A stretch of DNA of 64,000 bases, from assembly GCF_937941905.1 (NCBI RefSeq), contig NZ_CALDGS010000094.1, positions 124,001-188,000 on the forward strand, written 5' to 3'. Source of the stretch: an uncultured Mycolicibacterium sp. (GTDB lineage: Bacteria; Actinomycetota; Actinomycetes; Mycobacteriales; Mycobacteriaceae). A program made the position numbers and the translations under genes. The notes under the pieces are model-generated. The model saw only the letters and a program-made list of their open reading frames with translations, was not told the origin of the DNA and did no database searches. Each line of letters begins with the position of its first letter. Position 1 is the stretch's first letter. Positions 6,814 through 15,534 of this stretch are shown piece after piece.

Positions 6814-8853
6814 ATGATGGTGCGCATGGTTTTGCAACACAGCACCACCGGCGAGTCCGCCGCCCAGGGCCGAGACACCGGCGCCCGGGACACGGCCGAG
6901 GCGCCGTTCACGGTGACCGCTCCGGTGCCGGAGGCGCCGAGCGGCTCGTTGCGGAACCCGTTCCCGCCGATCGCCGACTACGGCTTCCTGTCCGACTGCG
7001 AGAACACCTGCCTGATCTCGTCGGCCGGATCGGTGGAGTGGATGTGCGTGCCCAGGCCGGATTCGCCCAGCGTGTTCGGCGCGATCCTGGACCGCCGCGC
7101 CGGGCACTTCCGCATCGGCCCGTACGGGGTGTCGGTGCCGGCCGCCCGGCGCTACCTGCCCGGCAGCCTGATCCTGGAGACCACCTGGCAGACCCACACC
7201 GGCTGGATGATCGTGCGCGACGCCCTGGTGATGGGCCCCTGGCACGACATCGAGACCCGCTCGCGCACCCACCGGCGCACCCCGACCGACTGGGACGCCG
7301 AGCACATCCTGCTGCGCACCGTGCGCTGTGTGAGCGGCACCGTCGAGCTGGTGATGAGCTGCGAGCCGGCGTTCGACTACAACCGCAACTCCGCGACCTG
7401 GGAGTACTCGTCGCACGGCTACGGCGAGGCCATCGCCCGCGCCACCCACAACCCGGACTCGCACCCCACCCTGCGGCTGACCACCAACCTGCGGCTCGGT
7501 CTGGAGGGCCGGGAGGCGCGGGCGCGCACCCGGCTCAAGGAGGGCGACAACATCTTCGTGGCGCTGAGTTGGTCCAAGCACCCGGCGCCGCAGACCTTCG
7601 AAGAGGCCGCCGAGAAGATGTGGCAGACCGCCGAGGCGTGGCGGCAGTGGATCAACGTCGGCAACTTCCCGGACCACCCGTGGCGGGTCTACCTGCAGCG
7701 CAGCGCGCTGACGCTGAAGGGGCTGACCTACTCCCCGACCGGCGCGCTGCTGGCGGCCAGCACCACCTCGCTGCCGGAGACCCCGCAGGGCGAGCGCAAC
7801 TGGGACTACCGCTACGCCTGGGTGCGCGACTCCACCTTCGCGCTGTGGGGCCTGTACACGCTGGGCCTGGACCGGGAGGCCGACGACTTCTTCGCGTTCA
7901 TCGCCGACGTGTCCGGCGCCAACAACGGCGAGCGGCACCCGCTGCAGGTGATGTACGGCGTGGGCGGCGAGCGCCAACTCGTCGAGGAGGAGCTGCACCA
8001 CCTGTCCGGCTACGACAACGCCCGGCCGGTGCGCATCGGCAACGGCGCCTACAACCAGCGCCAGCACGACATCTGGGGCACCATGCTCGACTCGGTGTAC
8101 CTGCACGCCAAGTCGCGCGAGCAGATCCCGCCCACGCTGTGGCCGGTGCTCAAGCAGCAGGTCGAGGAGGCCATCAAGCACTGGAAGGAGCCCGACCGGG
8201 GCATCTGGGAGGTGCGCGGCGAGCCGCAGCACTTCACCTCCAGCAAGGTGATGTGCTGGGTGGCGCTGGACCGCGGCGCCAAGCTGGCCGAGCTGCAGGG
8301 CGAGAAGAGCTACGCCCAGCAGTGGCGGGCCATCGCCGAGGAGATCAAGGCCGACGTGCTGGCCCACGGGGTGGACGCCAAGGGCCGGTTCGTGCAGCGC
8401 TACGGCTCCGACGCGCTGGACGCCTCGCTGCTGCTGGTGCCGCTGGTGCGGTTCCTGCCGCCGGAGGACCCGCGGGTGCGGGCCACCGTGCTGGCCATCG
8501 CCGACGAGCTCACCGAGGACGGCCTGGTGCTGCGCTACCGGGTCGAGGAGACCGACGACGGGCTGACCGGCGAGGAGGGCACCTTCACCATCTGCTCGTT
8601 CTGGCTGGTGTCGGCCCTGGTGGAGATCGGCGAGGTGCGCCGGGCCAAGCACCTGTGCGAGCGGCTGCTGTCGTTCGCCAGCCCGCTGCACCTCTACGCC
8701 GAGGAGATCGAGCCGCGCACCGGCCGGCACCTGGGTAACTTCCCGCAGGCGTTCACCCACCTGGCGCTGATCAACGCGGTGGTGCACGTGATCCGCGCCG
8801 AGGAGGAGGCGGACAGCTCCGGCGGGTTCGTGCCCGCCAACGCCCCCGTCTGA
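6814..8853 (+). CDS. GH15-family glycoside hydrolase, trehalase type
   Basis: A 679-residue protein of the glucoamylase-like GH15 family, matching the mycobacterial Rv2402 type, whose M. smegmatis relative is a phosphate- and Mg-dependent trehalase that hydrolyses trehalose to glucose. The N-terminal beta-sandwich occupies roughly residues 50-300; the (alpha/alpha)6 catalytic barrel follows, with NWDYRYAWVRDSTF at about 330 and EEGTFTICSFWLV near 587, which carries the second catalytic acid region. No signal peptide, so cytoplasmic. Start is one of ATG 6814, ATG 6817 or ATG 6826; none has a strong ribosome site. It stands alone on the plus strand. Confidence 0.9.
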   Translation: MMVRMVLQHSTTGESAAQGRDTGARDTAEAPFTVTAPVPEAPSGSLRNPFPPIADYGFLSDCENTCLISSAGSVEWMCVPRPDSPSVFGAILDRRAGHFRIGPYGVSVPAARRYLPGSLILETTWQTHTGWMIVRDALVMGPWHDIETRSRTHRRTPTDWDAEHILLRTVRCVSGTVELVMSCEPAFDYNRNSATWEYSSHGYGEAIARATHNPDSHPTLRLTTNLRLGLEGREARARTRLKEGDNIFVALSWSKHPAPQTFEEAAEKMWQTAEAWRQWINVGNFPDHPWRVYLQRSALTLKGLTYSPTGALLAASTTSLPETPQGERNWDYRYAWVRDSTFALWGLYTLGLDREADDFFAFIADVSGANNGERHPLQVMYGVGGERQLVEEELHHLSGYDNARPVRIGNGAYNQRQHDIWGTMLDSVYLHAKSREQIPPTLWPVLKQQVEEAIKHWKEPDRGIWEVRGEPQHFTSSKVMCWVALDRGAKLAELQGEKSYAQQWRAIAEEIKADVLAHGVDAKGRFVQRYGSDALDASLLLVPLVRFLPPEDPRVRATVLAIADELTEDGLVLRYRVEETDDGLTGEEGTFTICSFWLVSALVEIGEVRRAKHLCERLLSFASPLHLYAEEIEPRTGRHLGNFPQAFTHLALINAVVHVIRAEEEADSSGGFVPANAPV

Positions 8854-8881
8854 TCTCCCCCGTCTGATCTCCCCCGAACGG

Positions 8882-8966
8882 CCGGGGCCGGGCGCGAACG
8901 TGAGCGGCGGTGCGCGATCCGGCCGGATTTCCGGCCACAGGCTCACGTTCGCGGTCCCGGCCCCGG
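8882..8966. repeat. Long inverted repeat after the GH15 gene
   Basis: Arms 8882-8905 and 8941-8966 pair over 24 bases with a two-base bulge (core CGCGAACGTGAGC against GCTCACGTTCGCG), and the 35-base loop can itself fold on CCGGCC. It begins 28 bases after the GH15 stop and ends 15 bases before the stop of the convergent solute-binding protein, so it can serve as a bidirectional terminator; there is no T-run. Confidence 0.75.
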
Positions 8967-8981
8967 GCCGCGTGCCGGGGA

Positions 8982-10745
8982 CTACCCGGTGACGGCGATG
9001 TTGGTGATGTCGGCGCCGTTGCCCAGCGACTGCCAGGTCCAGTTCGTCACCCGGTCGGAGGTGGGCACCGACTTCACCCGCTCCACCAGCGGGAACCAGG
9101 CCAGGTCACGGGTGGCGATGCGGTTGGCCTGCTGCCAGTCGGCGGTCGGGTCCTGCGCGGCGAAGGCCTTGCGCACCACGGCGTTGAGCTCCGGGTTGTG
9201 GTAGGTCACGCCGTTCCAGGTGCCGCCCGGCGCGAACTCCGAGTCCAGCCAGCCGCCCAGGGTCATCCGGGCGCTGTTGCCCTGCCAGTCCGGGGTCCAG
9301 GTGGTGATGGCCAGATCCCACTCGTCGAGCTTGGACTTGTCGGACAGGAAGGCGTTCAGCGCGCCCCAGCTGTCGCCGGGGATCGGGGTGATGCGCACGT
9401 CGATCCCGGCCCGCTTGGCGGCGTTCTGCACCGAGGTGGCGATCTTCTCGTACTCCGGGTTGTTGCGGTAGACGAGGTTGAGCGTCAGGTCCGGGTGCCC
9501 GGCCTCGGCCAGCAGCGCCCGCGCCTTGTCCGGGTCGCCCTTGTCGTCCGGGGTGGGATACGGGTTCTCCCCGGTGTAGCCGACGATGGTGGAGGTCAGG
9601 ATCTCGTTGGAGACGATCGCCGCGTCCGGCCCGCCCAGGCCGCGCACGATGTCGGCCTTGTCCAGCGCGTAGTTGAACGCCTGGCGCACCCGCAGGTCCT
9701 TGAGCGCCCGCTGGCCGTCGGTGGTCGGCTGCTCGGGGTTGTTCCAGCTGATGAACACCGCCGAGCCGCTCGGCGAGATGTGCAGGTGGTCCGGGTCGGT
9801 CTTCTTGTACTGCGCGATGACGTTGGCCGGGTAGGCGCGCACGTACAGCCCGATGTCGGCGGTGCCGGTCTGCAGCTGCTGCGAGGCGGCGTCGGCGGAG
9901 GCGACGGTGGTGTCGAAGACGATCTCGTCGACGTAGGCGTGCCGCGGGTCGCCCTCGCCGTTGTAGTCCGGCACCTTCTTCAGCCGCAGCTGCTTGCCCT
10001 GCTCGTAGGACTCGATGTAGTACGGGCCGCTGGAGGCGTAGTTCTGCCGGAACTCCAGGCTGTCGGCGAAGTAGTTGCTGACGATCTCCTCCGGCAGCGG
10101 GCTGACGAAGTTCAGCGTGAGGATGTCCAGGAAGTCGCTGGCCGGCTGGGTCAGCTTGAGCTGCAACGTCTTGTCGTCGAGCGCGGTGACACCGCTGATC
10201 TCGTGGGTGTCGATGAACTCCTTGGCCGCCTTCAGGTCGCCGGTGGGCACCTTGGCGAACTCGTCGGCGTACTCCCGGAATCCCTCGAGCAGCGCGTTGT
10301 AGTAGGTGATCGCGCTGACCTGGGCGTTGGGGTCGGGGAACCGCTTGATCGCGTAGACGAAGTCGTGCGCGGTGATCTCGCGGTCGGTGGCGCCGGAGAA
10401 CTTGATGCCGTCGCGCAGCGTGAAGGTGTAGGTCAGGCCGTCGGGGCTGACCTCCCAGCTCTCGGCGAGGTCGGGCACGATCTCGGTGTCGGCGCCGATG
10501 CTCTCCGGGCTGCCCGGGTAGGTGACCAGCTGGCGGGTCAGCGCCCGGATCACCTGCCAGGACTCCGAGGAGTAGGCGATCAGCGGGTCCAGGGCGTCGA
10601 TCTCGCCGACCGACGCCACCCGCAGGGTGCCGCCGTAGCCGTCACCCGATGCCCCGCCGCCGGACGATCCGCCGCCCGAGCAGCCGGCCGCCAGCAGCCC
10701 GACGGCGGCCGCGGCGGCGATGAACGTACGTCTTCCGATTCGCAT
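8982..10745 (-). CDS. Oligopeptide/nickel-type solute-binding lipoprotein (SBP_bac_5)
   Basis: A 587-residue extracytoplasmic binding protein with a lipoprotein signal peptide (twin-Arg-like RR near the start, lipobox LLAAGC) followed by a Gly/Ser linker and a DppA/OppA-type fold. AAGGAG stands in front of ATG 10745. It is the last gene of a long minus-strand operon: flavin monooxygenase, Eis-like acetyltransferase, double ATPase, two permeases, this protein. Binding proteins of this family take peptides, but also nickel, opines and glutathione; its place beside sulfur monooxygenases suggests an organosulfur or S-containing peptide ligand (inference). Confidence 0.88.
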   Translation of the reverse strand: MRIGRRTFIAAAAAVGLLAAGCSGGGSSGGGASGDGYGGTLRVASVGEIDALDPLIAYSSESWQVIRALTRQLVTYPGSPESIGADTEIVPDLAESWEVSPDGLTYTFTLRDGIKFSGATDREITAHDFVYAIKRFPDPNAQVSAITYYNALLEGFREYADEFAKVPTGDLKAAKEFIDTHEISGVTALDDKTLQLKLTQPASDFLDILTLNFVSPLPEEIVSNYFADSLEFRQNYASSGPYYIESYEQGKQLRLKKVPDYNGEGDPRHAYVDEIVFDTTVASADAASQQLQTGTADIGLYVRAYPANVIAQYKKTDPDHLHISPSGSAVFISWNNPEQPTTDGQRALKDLRVRQAFNYALDKADIVRGLGGPDAAIVSNEILTSTIVGYTGENPYPTPDDKGDPDKARALLAEAGHPDLTLNLVYRNNPEYEKIATSVQNAAKRAGIDVRITPIPGDSWGALNAFLSDKSKLDEWDLAITTWTPDWQGNSARMTLGGWLDSEFAPGGTWNGVTYHNPELNAVVRKAFAAQDPTADWQQANRIATRDLAWFPLVERVKSVPTSDRVTNWTWQSLGNGADITNIAVTG

Positions 10746-10773
10746 GGTGCTCCTTCATGGCTTGCCCGGCGGT

Positions 10774-11757
10774 TCATTTCCCGCTGCGGGCGTGGGTGAT
10801 GACGTCGATGACGAAGGTCGACAGGACGAACACGACGGCGCCGAACAGGGTGCAGCCGATCACCACCGGGGCGTCGCCGCTCTGGGCGGCGTTCACCGCC
10901 AACCGGCCCACCCCGTCGAGGCCGAAGATCTGCTCGGTGATGATGGCGCCGCCCAGGATCGCGGCGAACTCGATGGCGCCCAGGGTCAGGATCGGGTTGG
11001 CCGCCGCCGACAGCGCGTGGTCGAAGTACACCCGCCACGGCGGCAGCCCCTTGGCGCGCGCGGTGCGGATGTAGTCGGCGCCGGCCACCTCGAGCACCGA
11101 GGCGCGCACCACCCGCTGGAACAGGCCGACCTCGGCCAGCACCAGGGTGAGCCAGGGCAGCAGCAGATGCCGCGCCCACTCGGCCGGGTTCTCGGTCAGC
11201 GGCACGTACCCCCCGCTGGGGAAGAACTTCAGCCCGTGCAGCGACAGTTGGTAGAACAGCACGTACAGCAGCACCACCCCGGTGACGAAGGTGGGCACCG
11301 ACAGCATCACGTAGGACGCGCCGGAGCTGATCGTGTCGAACCACCCGCCGGGCCGGCGCGCCGCGTACACCCCGGCCAGCACCGACAGCACGATCCAGAT
11401 GACCAGGGCGCCGATGGCCAGGCTGGCGGTGACCGGGATCTTCTCGGCGATCAGCTCGGTCACCGGCCGCTGCATCCGGTACGAGTAGCCCAGGCTCGGC
11501 GGCCAGTTCAGCAGCCCGGTCGGGGTGCCCTTGATCTCCGGGCCGTGCACCACGTAGTGCCACAGCTGCACCCACCACGGGTCGTTGAGCCGCAGGCTGT
11601 TGGCGATCGCGTCGACGGTCTCCTGGGATGCGTTGTCCGGGGCCAGCATCCGCGCCGGGTTCTGGTAGGCGAGCTTGGTCAGGCCGAAGGTGACCAGCAC
11701 CACCGCCAGCACGGTGACCGCCATGCGCGCCGTGCGGCGCACCACGAAGCCCACCAT
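10774..11757 (-). CDS. Oligopeptide-type ABC permease (DppB-like)
   Basis: A 327-residue membrane protein with an N-terminal helix, a large periplasmic loop of about 80 residues and five further helices, the DppB/OppB plan. The EAA-loop region reads VVRASVLEVAGADYIRTARAKGL. ATG 11757 shares one base with the TGA of the upstream permease, showing coupling. The binding protein starts 28 bases further on. Confidence 0.9.
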   Translation of the reverse strand: MVGFVVRRTARMAVTVLAVVLVTFGLTKLAYQNPARMLAPDNASQETVDAIANSLRLNDPWWVQLWHYVVHGPEIKGTPTGLLNWPPSLGYSYRMQRPVTELIAEKIPVTASLAIGALVIWIVLSVLAGVYAARRPGGWFDTISSGASYVMLSVPTFVTGVVLLYVLFYQLSLHGLKFFPSGGYVPLTENPAEWARHLLLPWLTLVLAEVGLFQRVVRASVLEVAGADYIRTARAKGLPPWRVYFDHALSAAANPILTLGAIEFAAILGGAIITEQIFGLDGVGRLAVNAAQSGDAPVVIGCTLFGAVVFVLSTFVIDVITHARSGK

Positions 11758-12704
11758 CAGCGCACCGTCCGCGGGTCGAACCGGCTGCGCAGCCGGGTGG
11801 ACAGGATGTTGAAGCCCAGCACGGTGACGAACAGCGCCACCGCCGGGGCGACCAGCATCCACGGCTGCACCTGGTAGAGCGCCGAGTCCTGGGCGTTGGC
11901 GATCATGGTGCCCCAGCTCGGGGTGGGCGCCTTGATGCCGACGCCGAGGTAGCTCAGCGACGCCTCGGCGACGATGTTGGTGGGCAGCTGCACCGCCCAG
12001 TAGATGATCACGGTGGGCGCGATGTTGGGCAGGATCTCGCGCCGGATCACCCGGGCCGGGGCGGCGCCGGCACCGATCGCGGCCAGCACGAACGGTTTCG
12101 ACTTCAGTTCGATGACCGCGTTGCGGGTCAGCCGCGCGAAGTAGGTCCAGGAGAACAGCGCGATGATGCCGATCACCACGATGATCGGGTCGACCAGCGT
12201 GGTGCCGGCGCTGCCCCGGTTCAGGGTCACCACGCTCAACGCGGTGACCAGGAACGGGAACGCCAGGGCGATGTTGGTGAACTCGGTGAGCACCGCGTCG
12301 ATCCGGCCGCCGAAGTAGCCGCCGACCAGCCCGACGGTGACGCCGATCAGCATGGCCAGTGTGGTGGCCGGGATGCCGATGCCCAGCGACACCCGGGCGC
12401 CGTAGACGGTGCGCACCAGCACGTCCCGGCCGGAGCCGTCGGCGCCGAGCAGGAAGCCGTTGCCACCGGTGATGGGCAGCCCGGCCTCGTCGAGGGTGAG
12501 GTCGCCGAACTGGTCGTTGGGGCCGTGGCCGACGATGGCGGCCACCACCGGCGCCACCAGTGCGGCCAGGCCCACCAGCCCGACCAGCGCAGCGCCGGCG
12601 AGCAGCCCGGGATCGGCGAACAGCGCGCGCAGCCGGATCCGGCCGCGGCGGGCGGGTTCCGGTGCCGGCGGGGCGGCCGTGGGACGCAGCAGCAGTTCGG
12701 TCAT
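11757..12704 (-). CDS. Oligopeptide-type ABC permease (DppC-like)
   Basis: Second channel subunit, 315 residues, with a hydrophilic N-terminal stretch ending RRGRIRLR, a first helix, and the DppC-type block DGSGRDVLVRTVYGARVSLGIG in the periplasmic loop. Its ATG overlaps the ATPase stop (ATGA), and its stop overlaps the DppB-like start. Confidence 0.9.
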   Translation of the reverse strand: MTELLLRPTAAPPAPEPARRGRIRLRALFADPGLLAGAALVGLVGLAALVAPVVAAIVGHGPNDQFGDLTLDEAGLPITGGNGFLLGADGSGRDVLVRTVYGARVSLGIGIPATTLAMLIGVTVGLVGGYFGGRIDAVLTEFTNIALAFPFLVTALSVVTLNRGSAGTTLVDPIIVVIGIIALFSWTYFARLTRNAVIELKSKPFVLAAIGAGAAPARVIRREILPNIAPTVIIYWAVQLPTNIVAEASLSYLGVGIKAPTPSWGTMIANAQDSALYQVQPWMLVAPAVALFVTVLGFNILSTRLRSRFDPRTVR

Positions 12705-14317
12705 GACGCACGCGCCTCGATGCGTGGGACGGCGGCCAGCAGCCGGCGGGTGTAGGGCGAGCGCGGGTCGGCGAACACCTCGGCGGTGCGGCCGGATTCG
12801 GCCACCCCGTCGGGGCCGAGCACGACCACCCGGTCGGCGATGGCGGCCACCACCCCGAGGTCGTGGCTGATGAACAGCAGCCCGGTGCCCTGTTCGCGGG
12901 CGAGCCCGGCGAACAGCTCGACGATCTCGGCCTGGGTGGTGACGTCCAGCGAGGACAGCGCCTCGTCGGCGACGATGACCTCCGGCTCGAGCACCAGCGC
13001 GCGGGCGATCGCGACCCGCTGGCGCTGCCCGCCGGACAGTTCCGCCGGGAAACGGCCCAGCAGCTCGGCCGGCAACGCGGCCCGGGCGGCGGCGGTGCGC
13101 ACCCGTTCGGCGATGTCGGGCTCCGGAACCCGTTGGATGCGCAGCGGTTCGGCGATGCTGTCGCCGACCCGCCGGCGCGGGTTGAGGCTGGCGTAGGGGT
13201 CCTGGAACACCAGCTGCACCGCGCGGCGGGCCGCCGCCGGCAGCGGTGGCACCCCGTCGGACACGGCGGTGGGATAGCGGGTGCCGGCCAGCGTGATCTC
13301 CCCGGCGTCGGCGTAGGCCAACCCGGCCACGATGCGTCCGACGGTGGACTTGCCCGAGCCGGATTCGCCGACCAGTCCGACGATCTCGCCCCGTCGCACG
13401 GACAGGTCCAGCCCGTCGATCACCACCCGGCGGCGCCGGCCGCGGGCCCGGTAGGACTTGCGCAGCCCGCGCACCGTCAGCACCGGCTCCGGCTCGGCCG
13501 CGGCCGGCCGCAGCGCCGGCCGGGCCTCGCCGGCGTCGGCGAGGCTGTGCAGCCGGGAGGCGGCCAGCAGCCGGCGGGTGTAGGCGGACTCCGGGCGCCG
13601 GTAGATCTGCTGCACCGGACCGGATTCCACCACCCGGCCGGAGCGCACCACGGTGACGGTGTCGGCGATCTGGTGCACCACGGCCAGGTCGTGGCTGACG
13701 AACACCATGGCCATGTCGTGGTCGCGCTGCAGCCGCGCCAGCAGCGCCAGGATGTCGGCCTGCACGCTGGCGTCCAGCGCGGTGGTGGGTTCGTCGGCGA
13801 TGAGCAGCGCCGGGCTGCAGGCGATCGCCATCGCGATCATCACCCGCTGGCGCATGCCGCCGGAGAACTCCGCCGGGTAGTGGCGGTAGGCGTGCTCCGG
13901 GTCGGCGATGCCGACCTCGTCGAGCAGTTCGTGCACGCGCTCGCGGCGGGCCGCCCGGCCCCGCACGCCGTGCACCCGCAGCGCCTCGTCGATCTGCCGG
14001 CCGATGGTCTTGAACGGGTGCAGGTTGCTCTGCGGGTCCTGGAAGACGAACCCGATGTCGCGGCCGAGCAGTTGGCGGACCTCGCGGTCGGCGGCGGCCA
14101 GCAGGTCGCGGCCGCGGAAGCGCACCCGGCCCCGCACCTGCGCCCGGCCGCCGAGCAGCCGGGTGGCGGCCAGCAGCGAAACGCTCTTGCCCGAACCGGA
14201 TTCGCCGACGATCGCCAGGGTGCGGCCGGGCTCGACGGCGAACCGGACCGACTCCACGACGCGTCGGCCGCCGAGGGTGACCTCGAGGTCGGTGACCTCC
14301 AGCAGCGGCTCGCCCAT
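12701..14317 (-). CDS. Fused double ABC ATPase (DppD-DppF type)
   Basis: A 538-residue protein with two complete nucleotide-binding domains in one chain. Each has Walker A GESGSGKS, a signature (LSGG-like FSGGMRQR in the first, LSGGQRQR in the second) and Walker B (LIADEP and IVADEA). The second Walker B ends in Ala where Pro is usual, a mild departure. Fused ATPases of this kind energise Dpp/Opp-type importers as internal dimers. ATG 14317 shares a base with the stop of the acetyltransferase gene. Confidence 0.9.
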   Translation of the reverse strand: MGEPLLEVTDLEVTLGGRRVVESVRFAVEPGRTLAIVGESGSGKSVSLLAATRLLGGRAQVRGRVRFRGRDLLAAADREVRQLLGRDIGFVFQDPQSNLHPFKTIGRQIDEALRVHGVRGRAARRERVHELLDEVGIADPEHAYRHYPAEFSGGMRQRVMIAMAIACSPALLIADEPTTALDASVQADILALLARLQRDHDMAMVFVSHDLAVVHQIADTVTVVRSGRVVESGPVQQIYRRPESAYTRRLLAASRLHSLADAGEARPALRPAAAEPEPVLTVRGLRKSYRARGRRRRVVIDGLDLSVRRGEIVGLVGESGSGKSTVGRIVAGLAYADAGEITLAGTRYPTAVSDGVPPLPAAARRAVQLVFQDPYASLNPRRRVGDSIAEPLRIQRVPEPDIAERVRTAAARAALPAELLGRFPAELSGGQRQRVAIARALVLEPEVIVADEALSSLDVTTQAEIVELFAGLAREQGTGLLFISHDLGVVAAIADRVVVLGPDGVAESGRTAEVFADPRSPYTRRLLAAVPRIEARAS

Positions 14318-15534
14318 CAGAAGTTGATCCCGGTGTGCGGGGCCAGATCGACGGCGAACAGCCGGTCGGCGCGGGCCAGCGCCTCCGGGTCGTGCACGCG
14401 CACCAGGCCGGCGGCGGCCAGGGCCCGCCACGGCGTGCCGCCCAGCAGCGCGGCCGACACCGCGGCGATGCCGGCCTCCAGCTGCGCCGGCCCGTCGACC
14501 GGTACGGCGCCGTCGGCCGAGACCGCGAAGGTGCGGGTGTTGTGCACCAGCAGCGGGTCGTGCACGGCGATGGTGACCACCCCGGCGTCGCGGTAGCTGC
14601 GCCCGCCCAGCGCGGCGGCGGCGTCGAGGATGCGCAGCCAGGTCTCGTCGCGCACCCCGGTGACGCGCACCGCGCGGCGGTCGGTCAGCAGCCAGGGCAG
14701 CGGGTCGTCGAGCGGCAGCGACACGAACCGCAGCCGGTCGACCAGGTCGAGCTCGAGCAGGAACACCACGAGCGCCCGGTAGGCCCGCGGGGTCGGGGCG
14801 AACAGGTCCTCGACCACGACGGTGCGGTCGTCGCTGGTGAACCAGCCCTCGGTGTGCACCGGGTGGTAGCGCACGAAGCCCTGCTCCGCGCCCGGCTCCC
14901 CGTAGACCGCGACGTAGCTCGGCCGCGGCCCGGTCTCGGCCTTGAGCTGGCGGGTCTGCCACCACACCGTGGGCCGGTCGATGGTGCCGGGCCGCTCCGG
15001 GCGGTGTTCGCGGTAGATGCGCGGCAGCACGTCCCAGGCCCGCTCGGGGTCGAGCAGCCGCACCGGCCCCTCGCGCCGGACGCCGCCGCGCAGCACCGCG
15101 CGCCGGGTGTCGACCTCCACCGACTGGGCGAGGCTGGCCACGCCGTAGCCGAACCGCTCGTAGATGGTGGCCTCGGAGGCCCGCAGGCTGGCGACCACCT
15201 CGCCGCGGGCGTGCGCGTCGCGCAGCTGGTGGGTCAGCAGCGCGGTGGCGATGCCCCGGCGGGTGTGGGTCGGGGCGACGCCGACGTGGGTCACCGCGGC
15301 GTGGCCGACCAGCCGCCCGCCCGGCAGGGTGAGCGTGCTGGTGGCGGCGTCGGCGGTGGCGACGAGCTCGCCGTCGCGGAACACCCCGAGGGTACGGCCG
15401 GGTTCGAGGATCTTGCCGATGAGCCCGGACTGGCCCGCCGGCAGCGGCGGGAAGCCCACCATCGCCGCACGGAACAGGTTGTTGGCGGCCATGAGTTCGG
15501 CCTCGGTCTCCAGGACGCGGATCTCGTCGGTCAT
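14317..15534 (-). CDS. Eis-family GNAT N-acetyltransferase
   Basis: A 405-residue protein with the Eis architecture: N-terminal GNAT domain with acetyl-CoA loop VGVAPTHTRRGIATALL at about 84-100, a second GNAT-like domain, and an SCP2-like C-terminal region ending in Phe. The Tyr at about residue 125 (ATIYERFGYG) corresponds to the general acid Tyr126 of M. tuberculosis Eis, and the terminal carboxylate of Phe is its base. Eis enzymes acetylate several amines on aminoglycosides and lysines. Here it is translationally coupled on both sides (ATGA with the monooxygenase, TGATG with the ATPase), so it probably modifies the imported compound or its product. True eis lies next to comEA in M. tuberculosis, beyond this window. 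Confidence 0.85.
   Translation of the reverse strand: MTDEIRVLETEAELMAANNLFRAAMVGFPPLPAGQSGLIGKILEPGRTLGVFRDGELVATADAATSTLTLPGGRLVGHAAVTHVGVAPTHTRRGIATALLTHQLRDAHARGEVVASLRASEATIYERFGYGVASLAQSVEVDTRRAVLRGGVRREGPVRLLDPERAWDVLPRIYREHRPERPGTIDRPTVWWQTRQLKAETGPRPSYVAVYGEPGAEQGFVRYHPVHTEGWFTSDDRTVVVEDLFAPTPRAYRALVVFLLELDLVDRLRFVSLPLDDPLPWLLTDRRAVRVTGVRDETWLRILDAAAALGGRSYRDAGVVTIAVHDPLLVHNTRTFAVSADGAVPVDGPAQLEAGIAAVSAALLGGTPWRALAAAGLVRVHDPEALARADRLFAVDLAPHTGINF

Noticed and set aside
6685..8946. 753-codon minus-strand frame opposite the GH15 gene
   Set aside because: No family resemblance and biased shadow composition; the plus strand carries a full GH15 enzyme.
8982..10745. Solute-binding lipoprotein as the lppR homologue expected before lepA
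   Set aside because: It is a full-length SBP_bac_5 protein coupled to its own permeases, not a small lipoprotein.
8910..10799. 629-codon plus-strand frame opposite the solute-binding protein
   Set aside because: Antisense shadow; the minus strand encodes a complete lipoprotein with signal peptide and ribosome site.
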